From Paratissierella segnis (GTDB lineage: Bacteria > Bacillota > Clostridia > Tissierellales > Tissierellaceae), in assembly GCF_014385195.1 (NCBI RefSeq), contig NZ_JACRTG010000005.1:1-64000 (forward strand): 64,000 nt of DNA. The letters are read 5' to 3'. This document shows positions 8,499-17,996 of the stretch, one piece after another; within the stretch, counting starts at the first letter, position 1, and each line of letters begins with the position of its first letter. Under the pieces are notes generated by a model. It had not been told where the DNA came from. It made no database searches and saw only the letters and a program-made list of their open reading frames with translations. The position numbers were made by a program, and so were the translations under genes.

Positions 8499-8521
8499 GG
8501 GGCAGTTTAAAAAACTACCCC
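8499..8521 (-). terminator. Terminator of the GerMN lipoprotein gene
   Basis: On the minus strand the arms GGGGTAGTTT and AAACTGCCCC (one G-T pair) close a 3-nt loop and are followed by TTTTATATT. Confidence 0.8.
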
Positions 8522-8530
8522 ATGGATATA

Positions 8531-9109
8531 TTAAAATGTTACCTCATCAAATGGTTGATCTATACCATAGTGACCCATCAAAGATTCTGTTTTTTCACCA
8601 TCTAATAAAAATTGAACCTTGTCTATATTATCTAATTCCAAAAGGCTTGCAACAATTTGATTGATGGTGAATGCTTCTTGCATAGAACCACCATTCATGC
8701 CCTCAGATGCAAAATTTACGGAAGCTAGGCTGTCTTCCACCTTTACATCAATTAATTTTGCTGTAGGAGGGATTTCTGTATAGAGATTATCTTCATCTTC
8801 AGGTCCCTTCATCAACTCTGCAATTATTGCTTCTTCTAATGATATATCGCTATATTTAATATTTCTTTTTTCACCAATAAGTTTTTCAAGGCTTTCATCA
8901 GCAGTATCTGCATATTTTTTGTTTGCAAAATATAATGTTACTTCCTTAGATTCTGTCGGAACGTCTTCTTCATCCTCATTATTTCCCGAATCTTCGGGAT
9001 TTTCACTTGGAGGGTTGACATCATCATTTGGTGAATTTTTTGGTGAACATGCTACGGCAAATGTTAAAACCATGATTAAAGTTAGCAAAATACTGATATA
9101 TTTTTTCAT
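8531..9109 (-). CDS. GerMN-domain lipoprotein
   Basis: A 192-residue exported protein. Residues 1-21 form a lipoprotein signal ending in AVAC, so it should be lipid-anchored at the outer face of the membrane. A low-complexity acidic and proline-rich linker (about 22-55) leads to one GerMN (sporulation/spore germination GerM-like) domain (about 58-165), seen in VTLYFANKKY, the EEAIIAELMKGP helix and VKVEDSLASVNF. I start at 9109 because GGGAGAG lies 6 nt before it; the frame is open 31 codons further upstream but without signal or ribosome binding site. The function is probably structural in the envelope or in peptidoglycan binding. Confidence 0.8.
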   Translation of the reverse strand: MKKYISILLTLIMVLTFAVACSPKNSPNDDVNPPSENPEDSGNNEDEEDVPTESKEVTLYFANKKYADTADESLEKLIGEKRNIKYSDISLEEAIIAELMKGPEDEDNLYTEIPPTAKLIDVKVEDSLASVNFASEGMNGGSMQEAFTINQIVASLLELDNIDKVQFLLDGEKTESLMGHYGIDQPFDEVTF

Positions 9110-9402
9110 CTTAATCTCTCCCTTCATTTCCAGAAAAGCTTCTATTGAAGCGTTATAAGATTTAGTGAAGCCTTTCTTGAAATTCATAACGTAAAGTTCC
9201 ATAACGTTTAATTAAAGTAGAACTTTCAGTGGAATTTTCTTACTCATATAATTATAGTATATAATGTTAAAATCGTCAAAAATATACGCATTATAACTTT
9301 ATACAATATATGGATATAGTGGAATAAGTAGTAAATTAGTAATCTAAGAGTAAACTTGCCAATTCTTAATAATTATGAATTATAAACGACAATTATATAT
9401 CA

Positions 9403-9428
9403 AATAATTAGATAATCATCTAATTATT
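9403..9428. promoter_or_regulatory. Candidate operator: perfect palindrome before the MFS/ArsR promoter
   Basis: Arms 9403-9413 and 9418-9428 are perfect 11-bp inverted repeats separated by 4 bp; the element ends 3 bp before the -35 box. A related 9-bp word (GATAATCAT) occurs at 9411 and again at 9441 inside the promoter spacer. The downstream operon encodes an ArsR-type regulator, the natural candidate to bind here. The rest of the gap 9110-9532 is AT-rich without a coding frame. Confidence 0.55.
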
Positions 9429-9431
9429 CTA

Positions 9432-9459
9432 TTGACATTTGATAATCATATCATATAAT
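9432..9459 (+). promoter_or_regulatory. Sigma-A promoter of the MFS/ArsR operon
   Basis: TTGACA at 9432-9437, a 16-bp spacer and a perfect TATAAT at 9454-9459, 73 bp before the MFS start codon. Confidence 0.75.
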
Positions 9460-9532
9460 GATAATAAGGCAATTAGTTATTTTACTATCAACTATCAACG
9501 CAAATTGTCAACTATTAAATGGAGGTAATTTA

Positions 9533-10810
9533 ATGAATGCAAAGCTAATCAGACAAAAAGATTTTGCCTTGCTTATATGTGGTAAATTAGTGTCACTATT
9601 GGGAAGCAATATGTTACAGTTTGCCTTATCTCTATACGTCCTAGACCTTACCGGGTCTGCGACTGTTTTCGCTTCTATTTTGTCAATACTGATAATTCCC
9701 AGACTAATATTTTCACCCTTTGCAGGAGTATTTGGGGATTGGTTTGACAGAAAGAAGTCCATAGTTACGCTTGATATGTTAAATGCATTTATCATAGGGT
9801 TATTTGCATTGACTTTCATAATTAAAGGTAATTTAAGCATAGCTATGATTTATGCTCTAGTTATTTTATTGGAGACGACAGAGATATTTTTTCATTCAGC
9901 AATGGCAGCAGTATTACCAAGCATTGTTTCCAAAGAAGAATTATTGGACGCAAATTCACTTAATTCCATGGTTATGAATATTGGGAATTTATTGGCACCT
10001 GCCATAGGCGCTTTAATCTATGGTATTTTTGGGATGAAAGCAATTTTGATTTTTACCTCTATTTGCTTTTTATTGTCCTCAATAAGCAAAATGTTTATTA
10101 ATATTCCCAAGAATCATAATAAACCTGAGGAAATTGATTTAAAGTCCTTTAAATATGATCTCATTGAAGGTACAAAGCTTATAAAGGACAATAAATTCAT
10201 CAGGATAATTATTGCTTCCGGAGGCATTTTAAATTTTTGTATTTCTCCATTAGCTTCAATTGGGCTATTATACATAATTAAGGAAATAATGAAAGCTTCT
10301 GATTTTCAATTTGGATTGTTTCAGATGATTTTATCTTCATCATTTATTATAGCCCCGCTTATTGGCGGCAAGCATATTGGAAAGATTAAAGTAGGCAGAT
10401 TATTGTACTTAAGTTTCATTTCTGTAGCGGCTATAGTTTTGGCTATGGCATTGATACCATTTAATTTTAAGCCAAGTATAGTTCCTTATATATTGATTTT
10501 ATTGACCTCATTCTTGATCGGAATGTCAACTACATTTGCCAATATTGCCTTGGGGACATTTTTTGACCAGATTGTACCTTTAGAATTGATGGGACGCATT
10601 TCCACTATTATGAATCTTTCAATGACTATATTAATTCCTATAGGTCAAATGATATTTGGATACCTTTATGATATAATAATACCTAATTATGTTATAGCAT
10701 TAGCAGGTGCAATCGTCCTAATTACTACATTAAAATATAGAAAACCCTTAATTGAATATGGAGATGTTACTTATACCAAGCCAATGGGAGATGTTCAAGA
10801 TGAAATTTAG
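9533..10810 (+). CDS. MFS efflux transporter
   Basis: A 425-residue membrane protein of the major facilitator superfamily, with about 12 hydrophobic segments and the motif-A-like loop GVFGDWFDRKKSI between segments 2 and 3. The pattern resembles the MFS_3/macrolide-exporter-like group (SGSATVFASILSILIIPRLI type first helices), so drug or metabolite export is likely; the substrate is unknown. I start at 9533, where GGAGG lies 8 nt upstream; the open frame further left runs into the promoter. It overlaps the following ArsR-type regulator gene by 11 nt, which suggests efflux controlled by its own regulator. Confidence 0.85.
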   Translation: MNAKLIRQKDFALLICGKLVSLLGSNMLQFALSLYVLDLTGSATVFASILSILIIPRLIFSPFAGVFGDWFDRKKSIVTLDMLNAFIIGLFALTFIIKGNLSIAMIYALVILLETTEIFFHSAMAAVLPSIVSKEELLDANSLNSMVMNIGNLLAPAIGALIYGIFGMKAILIFTSICFLLSSISKMFINIPKNHNKPEEIDLKSFKYDLIEGTKLIKDNKFIRIIIASGGILNFCISPLASIGLLYIIKEIMKASDFQFGLFQMILSSSFIIAPLIGGKHIGKIKVGRLLYLSFISVAAIVLAMALIPFNFKPSIVPYILILLTSFLIGMSTTFANIALGTFFDQIVPLELMGRISTIMNLSMTILIPIGQMIFGYLYDIIIPNYVIALAGAIVLITTLKYRKPLIEYGDVTYTKPMGDVQDEI

Positions 10811-11921
10811 ATTTTATCCTAAAGAAAGCAAATTGTATGATTTTTTAAGGTTTCCAAGGTTGTTATTTTACAAAGAGGAATATGAAAAAGATGAATATAA
10901 AGAATCGTTAACCGGTCAAAATTATAGAGAAGTGTCTATGAGCAATTATTTGGATTTTGCTCAAAGAGCTGAGGATAGATTAAAACCCTTTGCATTAGAA
11001 ATAGAAAAATTTTATTTTAAGCCCTTATTACTTAACAGCAATAATTTCATAGATTTAATCACTAGAACGGAGACTATTTTCGGGTATAGTAATGAAAAAG
11101 AATTTTTATATTCATTATTAGACTTGAAAGACCATGAAATTAATAATAGCATAGTTACCTCTTTAATATTAATCTGTGAAGAGAATGAGCCTTATATCGA
11201 AGAGATAAAGGATAAAGCGAAAGAAATAAGTTCAAACAAAGAAAAGATAATATCCTTTATAAAAGATTTACCCATAGATTCTGCTCTTAAATGGAATTTG
11301 TTTATGATGATAGAAGACCCTTTAGACTATACAAAGAAATATGTTGAACTTATGCTGGAGATAATTCCAATATTTAATGAGTTTTATAATTCCATAGAGA
11401 GGGAAGTATGTGATTATGGTAATCATTTGGAAGATTACCTAAATAAAAATGGCTCCAATGCAGTAAGTGAATTAACTGATTATATATTAGATCCTAAGAT
11501 AATTGAACAAGAAGAAGTAAGTATTTTGATTTCTGTAGTATTTTCCTATGCTATTTCTATTTCACTTAGAGGAAAGGACAACTATATTGGTTGGGGATTG
11601 AAGGTTGAAGATGCCATTAGACAATTGAAAGAAATCAATGAGAATAAGATCAATGAAAGGGTTCAAATATTTAAAAATCTAGGAGACAAAACCAGATATG
11701 AGGTATTGAAATTAATCTCATCCGGGGAAACTTCAACTAAAGTAATTGCAGAAGCGTTGGGAGTGTCAAGTGCTACGATCTCATATCATATAAACAACTT
11801 TTTAACGTCAAAAGTGGTTAAGATGGATAAGATAGATAATAAATATGTATATGTAGTTGATTATGAACTGCTTAATAGAACAATAGAAGAATTTAAAGAG
11901 GATTTAAAATTTCCAGAATAA
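10800..11921 (+). CDS. Large ArsR-type regulator with C-terminal winged helix
   Basis: A 373-residue protein. The last part (about residues 285-365) is an ArsR winged helix-turn-helix: FKNLGDKTRYEVLKLIS, then SSATISYHINNF as recognition helix, then the wing. The first 280 residues are a helical, charged domain I do not recognise; no membrane segment is present. ArsR proteins are normally about 100 residues, so the long N-terminal domain probably senses the ligand in place of the usual metal site; no Cys cluster is visible. The start at 10800 has GGGAG 9 nt upstream and overlaps the transporter gene. It likely regulates this operon through the palindrome upstream. Confidence 0.75.
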   Translation: MKFRFYPKESKLYDFLRFPRLLFYKEEYEKDEYKESLTGQNYREVSMSNYLDFAQRAEDRLKPFALEIEKFYFKPLLLNSNNFIDLITRTETIFGYSNEKEFLYSLLDLKDHEINNSIVTSLILICEENEPYIEEIKDKAKEISSNKEKIISFIKDLPIDSALKWNLFMMIEDPLDYTKKYVELMLEIIPIFNEFYNSIEREVCDYGNHLEDYLNKNGSNAVSELTDYILDPKIIEQEEVSILISVVFSYAISISLRGKDNYIGWGLKVEDAIRQLKEINENKINERVQIFKNLGDKTRYEVLKLISSGETSTKVIAEALGVSSATISYHINNFLTSKVVKMDKIDNKYVYVVDYELLNRTIEEFKEDLKFPE

Positions 11922-11936
11922 TTTAAGGAGGATGTA

Positions 11937-12266
11937 ATGGCAACATTTGATGATTTTCAAAAACTTGATATAAGAGTTGGTGAAATAATAGAAGCAAAAG
12001 TTTTTGAAAGGGCGAGAAATCCGGCCTATAAGCTTATAGTGGACTTTGGTGAGGAAATAGGCATAAAAAATTCCAGCGCTCAAATTACTGAATTTTATAC
12101 ACCTGAAAATTTAATTGGCAAACAGGTCCTTGGAGTAGTAAATTTTCCGCCAAGAAATATAGCAGGTTTTCAATCGGAAGTATTGATATTGGGTGTATAT
12201 GCGGAGGGTGGGGTAGCATTAATCCAACCTGAAAGAAAGGTTAATAAAGGTGATAAATTAGGGTAG
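11937..12266 (+). CDS. csaA: CsaA-type tRNA-binding protein
   Basis: A 109-residue OB-fold protein with the tRNA-binding domain pattern: FQKLDIRVGEI at the start, KNSSAQI in the middle, and VNFPPRNIAGFQSEVLILG at the end, as in CsaA and in the C-terminal domain of bacterial methionyl-tRNA synthetase. CsaA is described as a chaperone-like, export-related and tRNA-binding dimer. The length fits CsaA. It has a strong AAGGAGG ribosome binding site and lies 15 bp after the ArsR-type regulator, so it may be read from the same transcript without a functional link. Confidence 0.85.
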   Translation: MATFDDFQKLDIRVGEIIEAKVFERARNPAYKLIVDFGEEIGIKNSSAQITEFYTPENLIGKQVLGVVNFPPRNIAGFQSEVLILGVYAEGGVALIQPERKVNKGDKLG

Positions 12267-12356
12267 AAGTTTATTTATTTAGAACCAATCCTTTTTATTT
12301 GAATATATTATTATAGAGAATCTATTTTATGTATCAATAAAAAGGAGGTTAATAAT

Positions 12357-12941
12357 ATGGCATGTCCATCAGGAACTTTTGCCTATACTATAAGGGCAGG
12401 AGATACCTTTTATTTAATAGCTAGAGCCCATGGAGTTTCATTAGATGCTCTAATCGCTGCAAATCCGGGAGTTAATCCGGACAGATTACAGATTGGGCAA
12501 GTAATATGTATTCCAACATCACCGGGACCGGGACCACAACCGGGTGCTTGTCCTACCCTTAGATTGGGAAGCCAAGGAGCATCTGTAAGGCAACTTCAGA
12601 CTCTATTAAGAAACAATGGGTTTGACCCGGGTCCTATAGATGGTATTTTTGGCAATAGAACTCATGCGGCAGTAATAGCATTCCAAAGGAGCAGAGGACT
12701 TGTACAGGATGGGATAGTTGGAGTATTGACTTGGACTGCACTTGGTGTAAACTGTGGCACTACACCTACACCACCACCTCAGACCTGTCCTCCGGGAACA
12801 AGAAGTTACGAGGTAAGGGCAGGAGACACCTTCTATACACTTGCAATCAGGTTTAATACTACTGTGGCAGCTATCCAAAGAGCAAATCCAAATGTAAATC
12901 CGAATGATTTGAGAATAGGTCAACGAATTTGCATACCATAA
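12357..12941 (+). CDS. LysM - peptidoglycan-binding - LysM protein
   Basis: A 194-residue protein with three wall-binding modules: LysM (about residues 9-52, YTIRAGDTFYLIA), a PG_binding_1 domain (about 66-132, LRLGSQGASVRQLQ, GPIDGIFGNRT), and a second LysM (about 149-193, YEVRAGDTFYTLA). Proline-rich linkers separate them. No signal peptide or membrane segment is seen, and the protein begins directly with MACPSGTFAY. Such proteins in clostridia are often spore-coat or cortex associated or leave the cell without a signal. There is no catalytic domain. AAAGGAGG precedes the ATG and a strong terminator follows, so it is a single-gene unit. Confidence 0.9.
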   Translation: MACPSGTFAYTIRAGDTFYLIARAHGVSLDALIAANPGVNPDRLQIGQVICIPTSPGPGPQPGACPTLRLGSQGASVRQLQTLLRNNGFDPGPIDGIFGNRTHAAVIAFQRSRGLVQDGIVGVLTWTALGVNCGTTPTPPPQTCPPGTRSYEVRAGDTFYTLAIRFNTTVAAIQRANPNVNPNDLRIGQRICIP

Positions 12942-12949
12942 TAAATATG

Positions 12950-12981
12950 ATACCCCCAATTTTGGGGGTATTTATATTTTG
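12950..12981 (+). terminator. Terminator after the LysM gene
   Basis: Perfect 9-bp arms ATACCCCCA (12950-12958) and TGGGGGTAT (12963-12971), loop of 4, then TTATATTTT. Confidence 0.9.
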
Positions 12982-13100
12982 AAGAGGAAATATGTTGGGG
13001 AAAAGTGCGTTTATGGTATAATAAAAGGTGGGCTTTTTATTTATTTAGGAAATAATCAAAATATTGAAATGATTTATATAAATATAAATGGCGGTGGAAT

Positions 13101-16100
13101 ATGCTAAAACTTACAGATAAGATAATTTTGGATAGAGTAGGTTATTTTGATTCCTATAGAAAGGGAAAACAATATTATGAGGCTGGGAAAGTTAAAGAAA
13201 TAAGGACAAACAAAAACTACGATTATTATGTTGGGAATGTTCAAGGGAATTCTATATATGAGGTCTCTGCCAGTTTTGACGAAAATGGATGTATAGAGGA
13301 TACTTCCTGTGATTGTCCGGCATATTGGAAATATAATGGGGACTGCAAACATATTGTTGCTTTATTGCTTCTTTTAAGGGATCTTGATAGAACGGGTAAG
13401 TTGTTGCCAAAGGAGAGTTTTGGGAGAATAGAAAATATTTTAAGTCAGTATAGAACTTACGAAGATATTCAAGAGAAAACGGTAAATCTTGAAATAACTT
13501 ATGGAGTCGAAGATACAAGACCATATGTTACTTTGAGAATTGGAGAAGACAGGTTATATATTGTTAAAAATTTAGGAAATTTCATTTCAGCAGTAATTGA
13601 CAATAGAGAAGTTGAATTTGGTAAATATTTTACCTTTCCAACGGAAGGTTATAAATTTAGTGACGAAGACAAGGAATTTATAGACTTTTTAATCCTATTG
13701 TATGAAAATTATAAGTCAAATAGCAATTATGGAAGCAGGTGGAACAGTACATTTGCAGACAAAAAGGTGTATTTAGAGCCAAAATCCATAGAAAAGTTTT
13801 TAGATTTAATGCACAATAGAAAATTTAATATGGACTTTTATGATCATAAAATTAAGGATATTTATATTTCGGAAGAACCTTTTGAATTTAAAATGGGTAT
13901 TAGTCAAGAAGAAGATGATTTAATCTTATATTCAGAAGATGACTCTTCCATTATGCCTTTAACACCTAATGGCAAATACTTTTTTTATGATGATATAATT
14001 TATAAATTATCCGATGAACAAGTTGGCGCTATAATGCCAATTTACAATGAGATGATGTATAAGGATATAAAGGAAATAAAAATAGATAAGGATTTAAAAG
14101 AAGCATTTGTTTCTGAAGTTTTGCCAAAGATTAAGAAACATTCAAGGATTAATTTGGATAAAAACGTGGAACAATCTATTTATACACCGCCATTAAATGC
14201 CTCCATATATTTCGATAGAGTTGAACAAACAGTTGTGGGGAAGCTATATTTTAATTATGGAGACATTGAAATCAATCCTTTTTCGTCCAATAGCCCTAAA
14301 AGAGATTTAGGCAGAATATTATTGAGAGATATGGAAAAGGAAGGAGATATATTATACTTACTTGAGCAATGTGATTTTAAAGTGGGAAATGGAGGATTTT
14401 ATCTGGAAGAGGAGGAGTTAATTTTTGATTTCATCAATGAAATAATTCCCCAATTACAGAAATATTGTGAAATTTATTATTCTGATAGTTTTAAAAGGAT
14501 CAAATTGATCGGTTCAGAAACATTTTCCGGTGCCGTTAAATTGAATAGCGATCTAGATATGTTGGAATTCAGTTTTGATATAGATGGGATAGATGTTTCG
14601 GAATTAGATACTATATTTAATTCAGTAAAAGAAAAAAGGAAATATTACAAATTAAAAGACGGATCCTTTTTATCGCTGGAAAACAATGAATTTGCCGATA
14701 TTGTGGATATGATGGATTATTTGAATATAGGCGGAAGAGATCTAAAAGATGGGCATACTGCCATTCCAAGATTCAGGACTATGTATCTTGATAAATTTTT
14801 AAAGGATAGAGAACTGGATTTTATTAAGAAAAACAGTGATTTCAGAAAGATGGTTCGGGATATAAGCGATCCTGAAGATATGGATTTTGAGATACCTGAA
14901 GGACTAAATGGAAATTTAAGAGATTACCAGAAATTTGGATTCAAGTGGTTAAAAACATTATCAAAATATGGATTGGGAGGAATATTGGCTGATGATATGG
15001 GGTTGGGAAAGACCATTCAAATGATAACCTTCCTACTGTCTGAGAAAGAAGAAAAGGGACAGGAGGCAAATTTAATTATAGTACCGACGTCTCTTGTATA
15101 TAATTGGGAAGAAGAGGTTAAAAAATTTGCACCAAGTTTAAAAACACTTATTGTAGTCGGAAGCAAAGATGAGCGCAGAGACCTCATAAAAACAGCAAAT
15201 GAATATGATTTGGTTGTAACTTCATATCCCCTAGTAAGAAGGGATATAGAAGAATATAGTAATATAAGTTTCAGGTATTGCGTACTTGATGAGGCGCAAT
15301 ATATAAAAAATTATAATTCATTAAATGCAAAGTCTGTAAAATCAATAAATTCTAAAAATAGATTTGCGTTAACCGGTACTCCAATGGAGAATTCACTTTC
15401 AGAGCTTTGGTCTATATTTGATTTCCTTATGCCTGGGTATTTACTTACAAACAGCAAGTTTTCCGAAAAATTTGAAAGACCAATAGCGAAGGAACAGGAC
15501 AATAAAAAGCTGAAGGAATTGAACAACCATATAAGGCCTTTTATATTGAGGAGAATGAAAAAAGATGTGCTGAAAGAATTGCCTGATAAAATTGAACAAA
15601 AAATAATAGTGGAAATGACGAAGGAGCAGAAAAAGCTGTATTTAGCATATTTGCAGGCAATAAAGGGAGAATTGAGTGAGGAGATAAGTACAAACGGTTA
15701 TAACAAAAGCCAGATCAAAATATTGGCGGGATTAACGAGACTTAGACAATTATGCTGTCATCCGGGTATTTTTATAGAGGATTATAAAGGGGATAGCGGA
15801 AAACTGGAAACCTTAGGTGAAATAGTGGAAGAAGCCATAAACAATGGTCGAAGGATACTTATATTTTCACAATTCACTTCAATGTTGGAAAAGATTAAAA
15901 AATTATTTATCTCTAAAAATATAGAGTATTTATATTTGGACGGCAGCACTCCAACCATTGAACGCGGTAATTTAGTTCGAGATTTTAATAGAGGAGTCTC
16001 AGATGTATTTTTAATTTCTCTTAAGGCAGGCGGTACTGGACTTAACTTAACTTCAGCAGACATGGTAATCCACTTTGACCCATGGTGGAACCCGGCTGTA

Positions 16101-16307
16101 GAAGACCAAGCTACAGATAGAGCTCATAGAATAGGGCAAAAAAACATAGTTCAAGTAATAAAACTTATTACCAAGGGAACAATTGAAGAAAAGATATTTA
16201 AGTTGCAAGAGAAGAAAAAGGAGATGATAGACAAGGTAATCACGGAAGGAGAAACCCTTATAACAAAATTAAGCGAAGAGGAGATAATGTCCTTGTTTGA
16301 GGTATAG
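13101..16307 (+). CDS. SWIM zinc finger plus SNF2-family helicase
   Basis: A 1068-residue protein. The N-terminus has a SWIM zinc finger with ligands C70, C72, C82 and H84. The middle (about 150-560) fits the bacterial SNF2-associated region. The ATPase core follows: Walker A in DDMGLGKT (631-638), the DEAQ box at 730-733, the SALTGTPMEN-type motif III, and the C-terminal helicase half with the motif VI region ATDRAHRIGQ. It should use ATP to translocate on double-stranded DNA and remodel protein-DNA complexes. Bacterial members are often called HepA-like, but their role is not fixed. The length is normal for the family and there is no sign of damage. No restriction or defence gene is next to it. 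Confidence 0.9.
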   Translation: MLKLTDKIILDRVGYFDSYRKGKQYYEAGKVKEIRTNKNYDYYVGNVQGNSIYEVSASFDENGCIEDTSCDCPAYWKYNGDCKHIVALLLLLRDLDRTGKLLPKESFGRIENILSQYRTYEDIQEKTVNLEITYGVEDTRPYVTLRIGEDRLYIVKNLGNFISAVIDNREVEFGKYFTFPTEGYKFSDEDKEFIDFLILLYENYKSNSNYGSRWNSTFADKKVYLEPKSIEKFLDLMHNRKFNMDFYDHKIKDIYISEEPFEFKMGISQEEDDLILYSEDDSSIMPLTPNGKYFFYDDIIYKLSDEQVGAIMPIYNEMMYKDIKEIKIDKDLKEAFVSEVLPKIKKHSRINLDKNVEQSIYTPPLNASIYFDRVEQTVVGKLYFNYGDIEINPFSSNSPKRDLGRILLRDMEKEGDILYLLEQCDFKVGNGGFYLEEEELIFDFINEIIPQLQKYCEIYYSDSFKRIKLIGSETFSGAVKLNSDLDMLEFSFDIDGIDVSELDTIFNSVKEKRKYYKLKDGSFLSLENNEFADIVDMMDYLNIGGRDLKDGHTAIPRFRTMYLDKFLKDRELDFIKKNSDFRKMVRDISDPEDMDFEIPEGLNGNLRDYQKFGFKWLKTLSKYGLGGILADDMGLGKTIQMITFLLSEKEEKGQEANLIIVPTSLVYNWEEEVKKFAPSLKTLIVVGSKDERRDLIKTANEYDLVVTSYPLVRRDIEEYSNISFRYCVLDEAQYIKNYNSLNAKSVKSINSKNRFALTGTPMENSLSELWSIFDFLMPGYLLTNSKFSEKFERPIAKEQDNKKLKELNNHIRPFILRRMKKDVLKELPDKIEQKIIVEMTKEQKKLYLAYLQAIKGELSEEISTNGYNKSQIKILAGLTRLRQLCCHPGIFIEDYKGDSGKLETLGEIVEEAINNGRRILIFSQFTSMLEKIKKLFISKNIEYLYLDGSTPTIERGNLVRDFNRGVSDVFLISLKAGGTGLNLTSADMVIHFDPWWNPAVEDQATDRAHRIGQKNIVQVIKLITKGTIEEKIFKLQEKKKEMIDKVITEGETLITKLSEEEIMSLFEV

Positions 16308-16549
16308 AGAAGCAGTGAACAATAAAAAAGATAGGTAATGGGTAATAGGGAAGAATGTCCTCCATTTAGACTTTGAATCATCTTCTAATCAACTTTTGAC
16401 TACACAATAAAAGTCTGCCTTGTAAAATGTAGGGACTTGATAATTCCCTCAAGGGTCTATCTATATGGTCATATCAGTCTACTAACATTTTCCTGCGGCA
16501 TCCTTTTAAGTGCAGTGACCAAAAGTTGCTTAATGAATCTGTTTCAAAG

Positions 16550-16637
16550 CCATAAATGTTCTATAATTGAATTGTTTTTATGACCCTAAAGCCCGACCTC
16601 AACAATTGTGAACTGTGATTTGTGAATTATGAATTGA
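16550..16637. repeat. Dispersed element copy 2 with 7-bp repeat tail
   Basis: The 346-bp gap 16308-16653 is non-coding. Blocks 16550-16574 and 16580-16597 match 2118-2142 and 2243-2260. They are followed by about five degenerate heptamers of the GAATTGT/GAACTGT type (16603-16637), which end right at the ribosome binding site of the next gene. The same order, element then heptamer repeat, is seen at 2.1-2.4 kb. The remainder of the gap (16308-16549) shows nothing I can name. Confidence 0.6.
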
Positions 16638-16653
16638 ATTAAGGAGGTATATT

Positions 16654-17196
16654 ATGGATTTAAACAAAATTGAAGAGGATGTAAGGAGTGTTACATTAGA
16701 ATTATTAGAAGCGGCAAATTTAAAACCCTATGAAGCTTTGGTAGTAGGGGGAAGTACAAGCGAAATAGCAGGACAAAAATTGGGTACGGCTACCAACCTT
16801 GAAGTTGCAAAGGTAGTTGTAGGAACGATTGTCTCCATATTAAAGGAACATAAGATATATCCTGTAATCCAAGGATGTGAACATATCAATAGAGCATTGG
16901 TTGTTGAAAGGGCATTCGCAGAGAAGCATAATCTTGAGCCTGTGAACGTAATTCCCGTTATGCATGCAGGCGGAGGATTTGCAACTGTGGCTATGGAAAC
17001 ATTAGATGATCCGGTAGTAGTAGAATCAGCTAAGGTCAGTGCAGGTATAGATATTGGCGATGTATTTATAGGAATGCATCTCAAAAATATAGGAGTTGTA
17101 GTGAGAAGTGAAATCAAAACAATCGGAGAAGCACATTTAAGCATGATACGTACAAGACCGAAACTTATTGGAGGAGAGAGGGCAAAACATTTTTAG
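16654..17196 (+). CDS. ywlG: YwlG/UPF0340 family protein
   Basis: A 180-residue soluble protein of the DUF436 (TIGR01440) family, recognised from EALVVGGSTSEIAG near residue 30, GCEHINRALVVER near 75, HAGGGFATVAM near 110 and GDVFIGMHLKNIGV near 137. The full length matches the family. The structure is a thioesterase-unrelated alpha/beta fold and no function is established. A TAAGGAGG ribosome binding site precedes the ATG. A flavin reductase-like gene follows 31 bp downstream with a terminator after it. Confidence 0.85.
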   Translation: MDLNKIEEDVRSVTLELLEAANLKPYEALVVGGSTSEIAGQKLGTATNLEVAKVVVGTIVSILKEHKIYPVIQGCEHINRALVVERAFAEKHNLEPVNVIPVMHAGGGFATVAMETLDDPVVVESAKVSAGIDIGDVFIGMHLKNIGVVVRSEIKTIGEAHLSMIRTRPKLIGGERAKHF

Positions 17197-17227
17197 ATTG
17201 AACTAAAGCATAAGAAAGGGGATTTCT

Positions 17228-17725
17228 ATGAAAGATAAAATGAATCTGATTGGAAACACTAATGAAATATTTAATCAATTTCCGAAGGGCGCTTTCCTAA
17301 CGGTTTCAGATGGTGAAAGGCTAAATACAATGACAATTGGCTGGGCTACAATGGGGATTATTTGGAATAGACCTATTATGATGGTAGCAGTAAGAAAATC
17401 CAGATATACTTATGATATAATTAATAATAGCAAAGATTTTACCGTAAGTATACCTATCAATGTTGATTTAAGTGAAGCTATTGAAATATGCGGAACTAAG
17501 TCGGGGAGAGACATTGATAAATTTAAGGCTGCTAATTTAACCATTGGGAAGAGTAAAAAGGTAAATTCACCAATTATTAAAGAATGTGATCTTCATTTTG
17601 AGTGCAAAATTTTGTATTCTCAATTTATGGATGCTAGTGCATTTGATGAGGAAGTAAGCAAAGAAGTATATGGAGATATGGATTTCCATAAGTTATATTA
17701 TGGAGAAATTTTAGACAGATATTAA
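17228..17725 (+). CDS. Flavin reductase-like FMN-binding protein
   Basis: A 165-residue protein with the split-barrel flavin reductase pattern: PKGAFLTVSDGERLNTMTIGWATMG (conserved FMN-phosphate contact region at about 19-42), PIMMVAVRKSRYT (about 49-61), FTVSIP and CGTKSGRDIDKF (about 88-99). The family binds FMN and moves electrons from NAD(P)H or a ferredoxin-like donor to a partner; the partner is not evident here. AAAGGGG lies before the ATG. It shares an operon with ywlG and ends at a strong terminator. Confidence 0.85.
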   Translation: MKDKMNLIGNTNEIFNQFPKGAFLTVSDGERLNTMTIGWATMGIIWNRPIMMVAVRKSRYTYDIINNSKDFTVSIPINVDLSEAIEICGTKSGRDIDKFKAANLTIGKSKKVNSPIIKECDLHFECKILYSQFMDASAFDEEVSKEVYGDMDFHKLYYGEILDRY

Positions 17726-17745
17726 TAGGAAAGTTGTATAAATAA

Positions 17746-17780
17746 CGGGACTTAAGGTAGTATAAGTCCCGCTTATTTTA
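17746..17780 (+). terminator. Terminator after the flavin reductase gene
   Basis: Arms CGGGACTTA (17746-17754) and TAAGTCCCG (17763-17771), loop of 8, then CTTATTTTA. Confidence 0.85.
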
Positions 17781-17996
17781 GTTAATACTATGAGAATATA
17801 TTTAATCCAATCCTAGTTCGATTATATTTTGAATTTAACCTTATCTTCTTTTTTGCTTTCTTAACCAATAACTTAAATTTCAACCTCATTTCACCCCTAT
17901 CTATATATAAGAGTATTATAACCCATAAAAAGTTCATTTTCTTTCTTGGAGCAAATTCATACATTTGAATAGTATGTATAGAGGAGGAATGTTATC

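Noticed and set aside
9485..9510. Another heptamer repeat (CTATCAA twice) in the MFS leader as a member of the GAATTGT family.
   Set aside because: Different sequence and only two units; no clear relation.
17788..17889. A 33-codon, very basic open frame on the minus strand with GGGGTGA before its ATG.
   Set aside because: The site is only about one base from the ATG and nothing supports conservation; too weak to call a gene.
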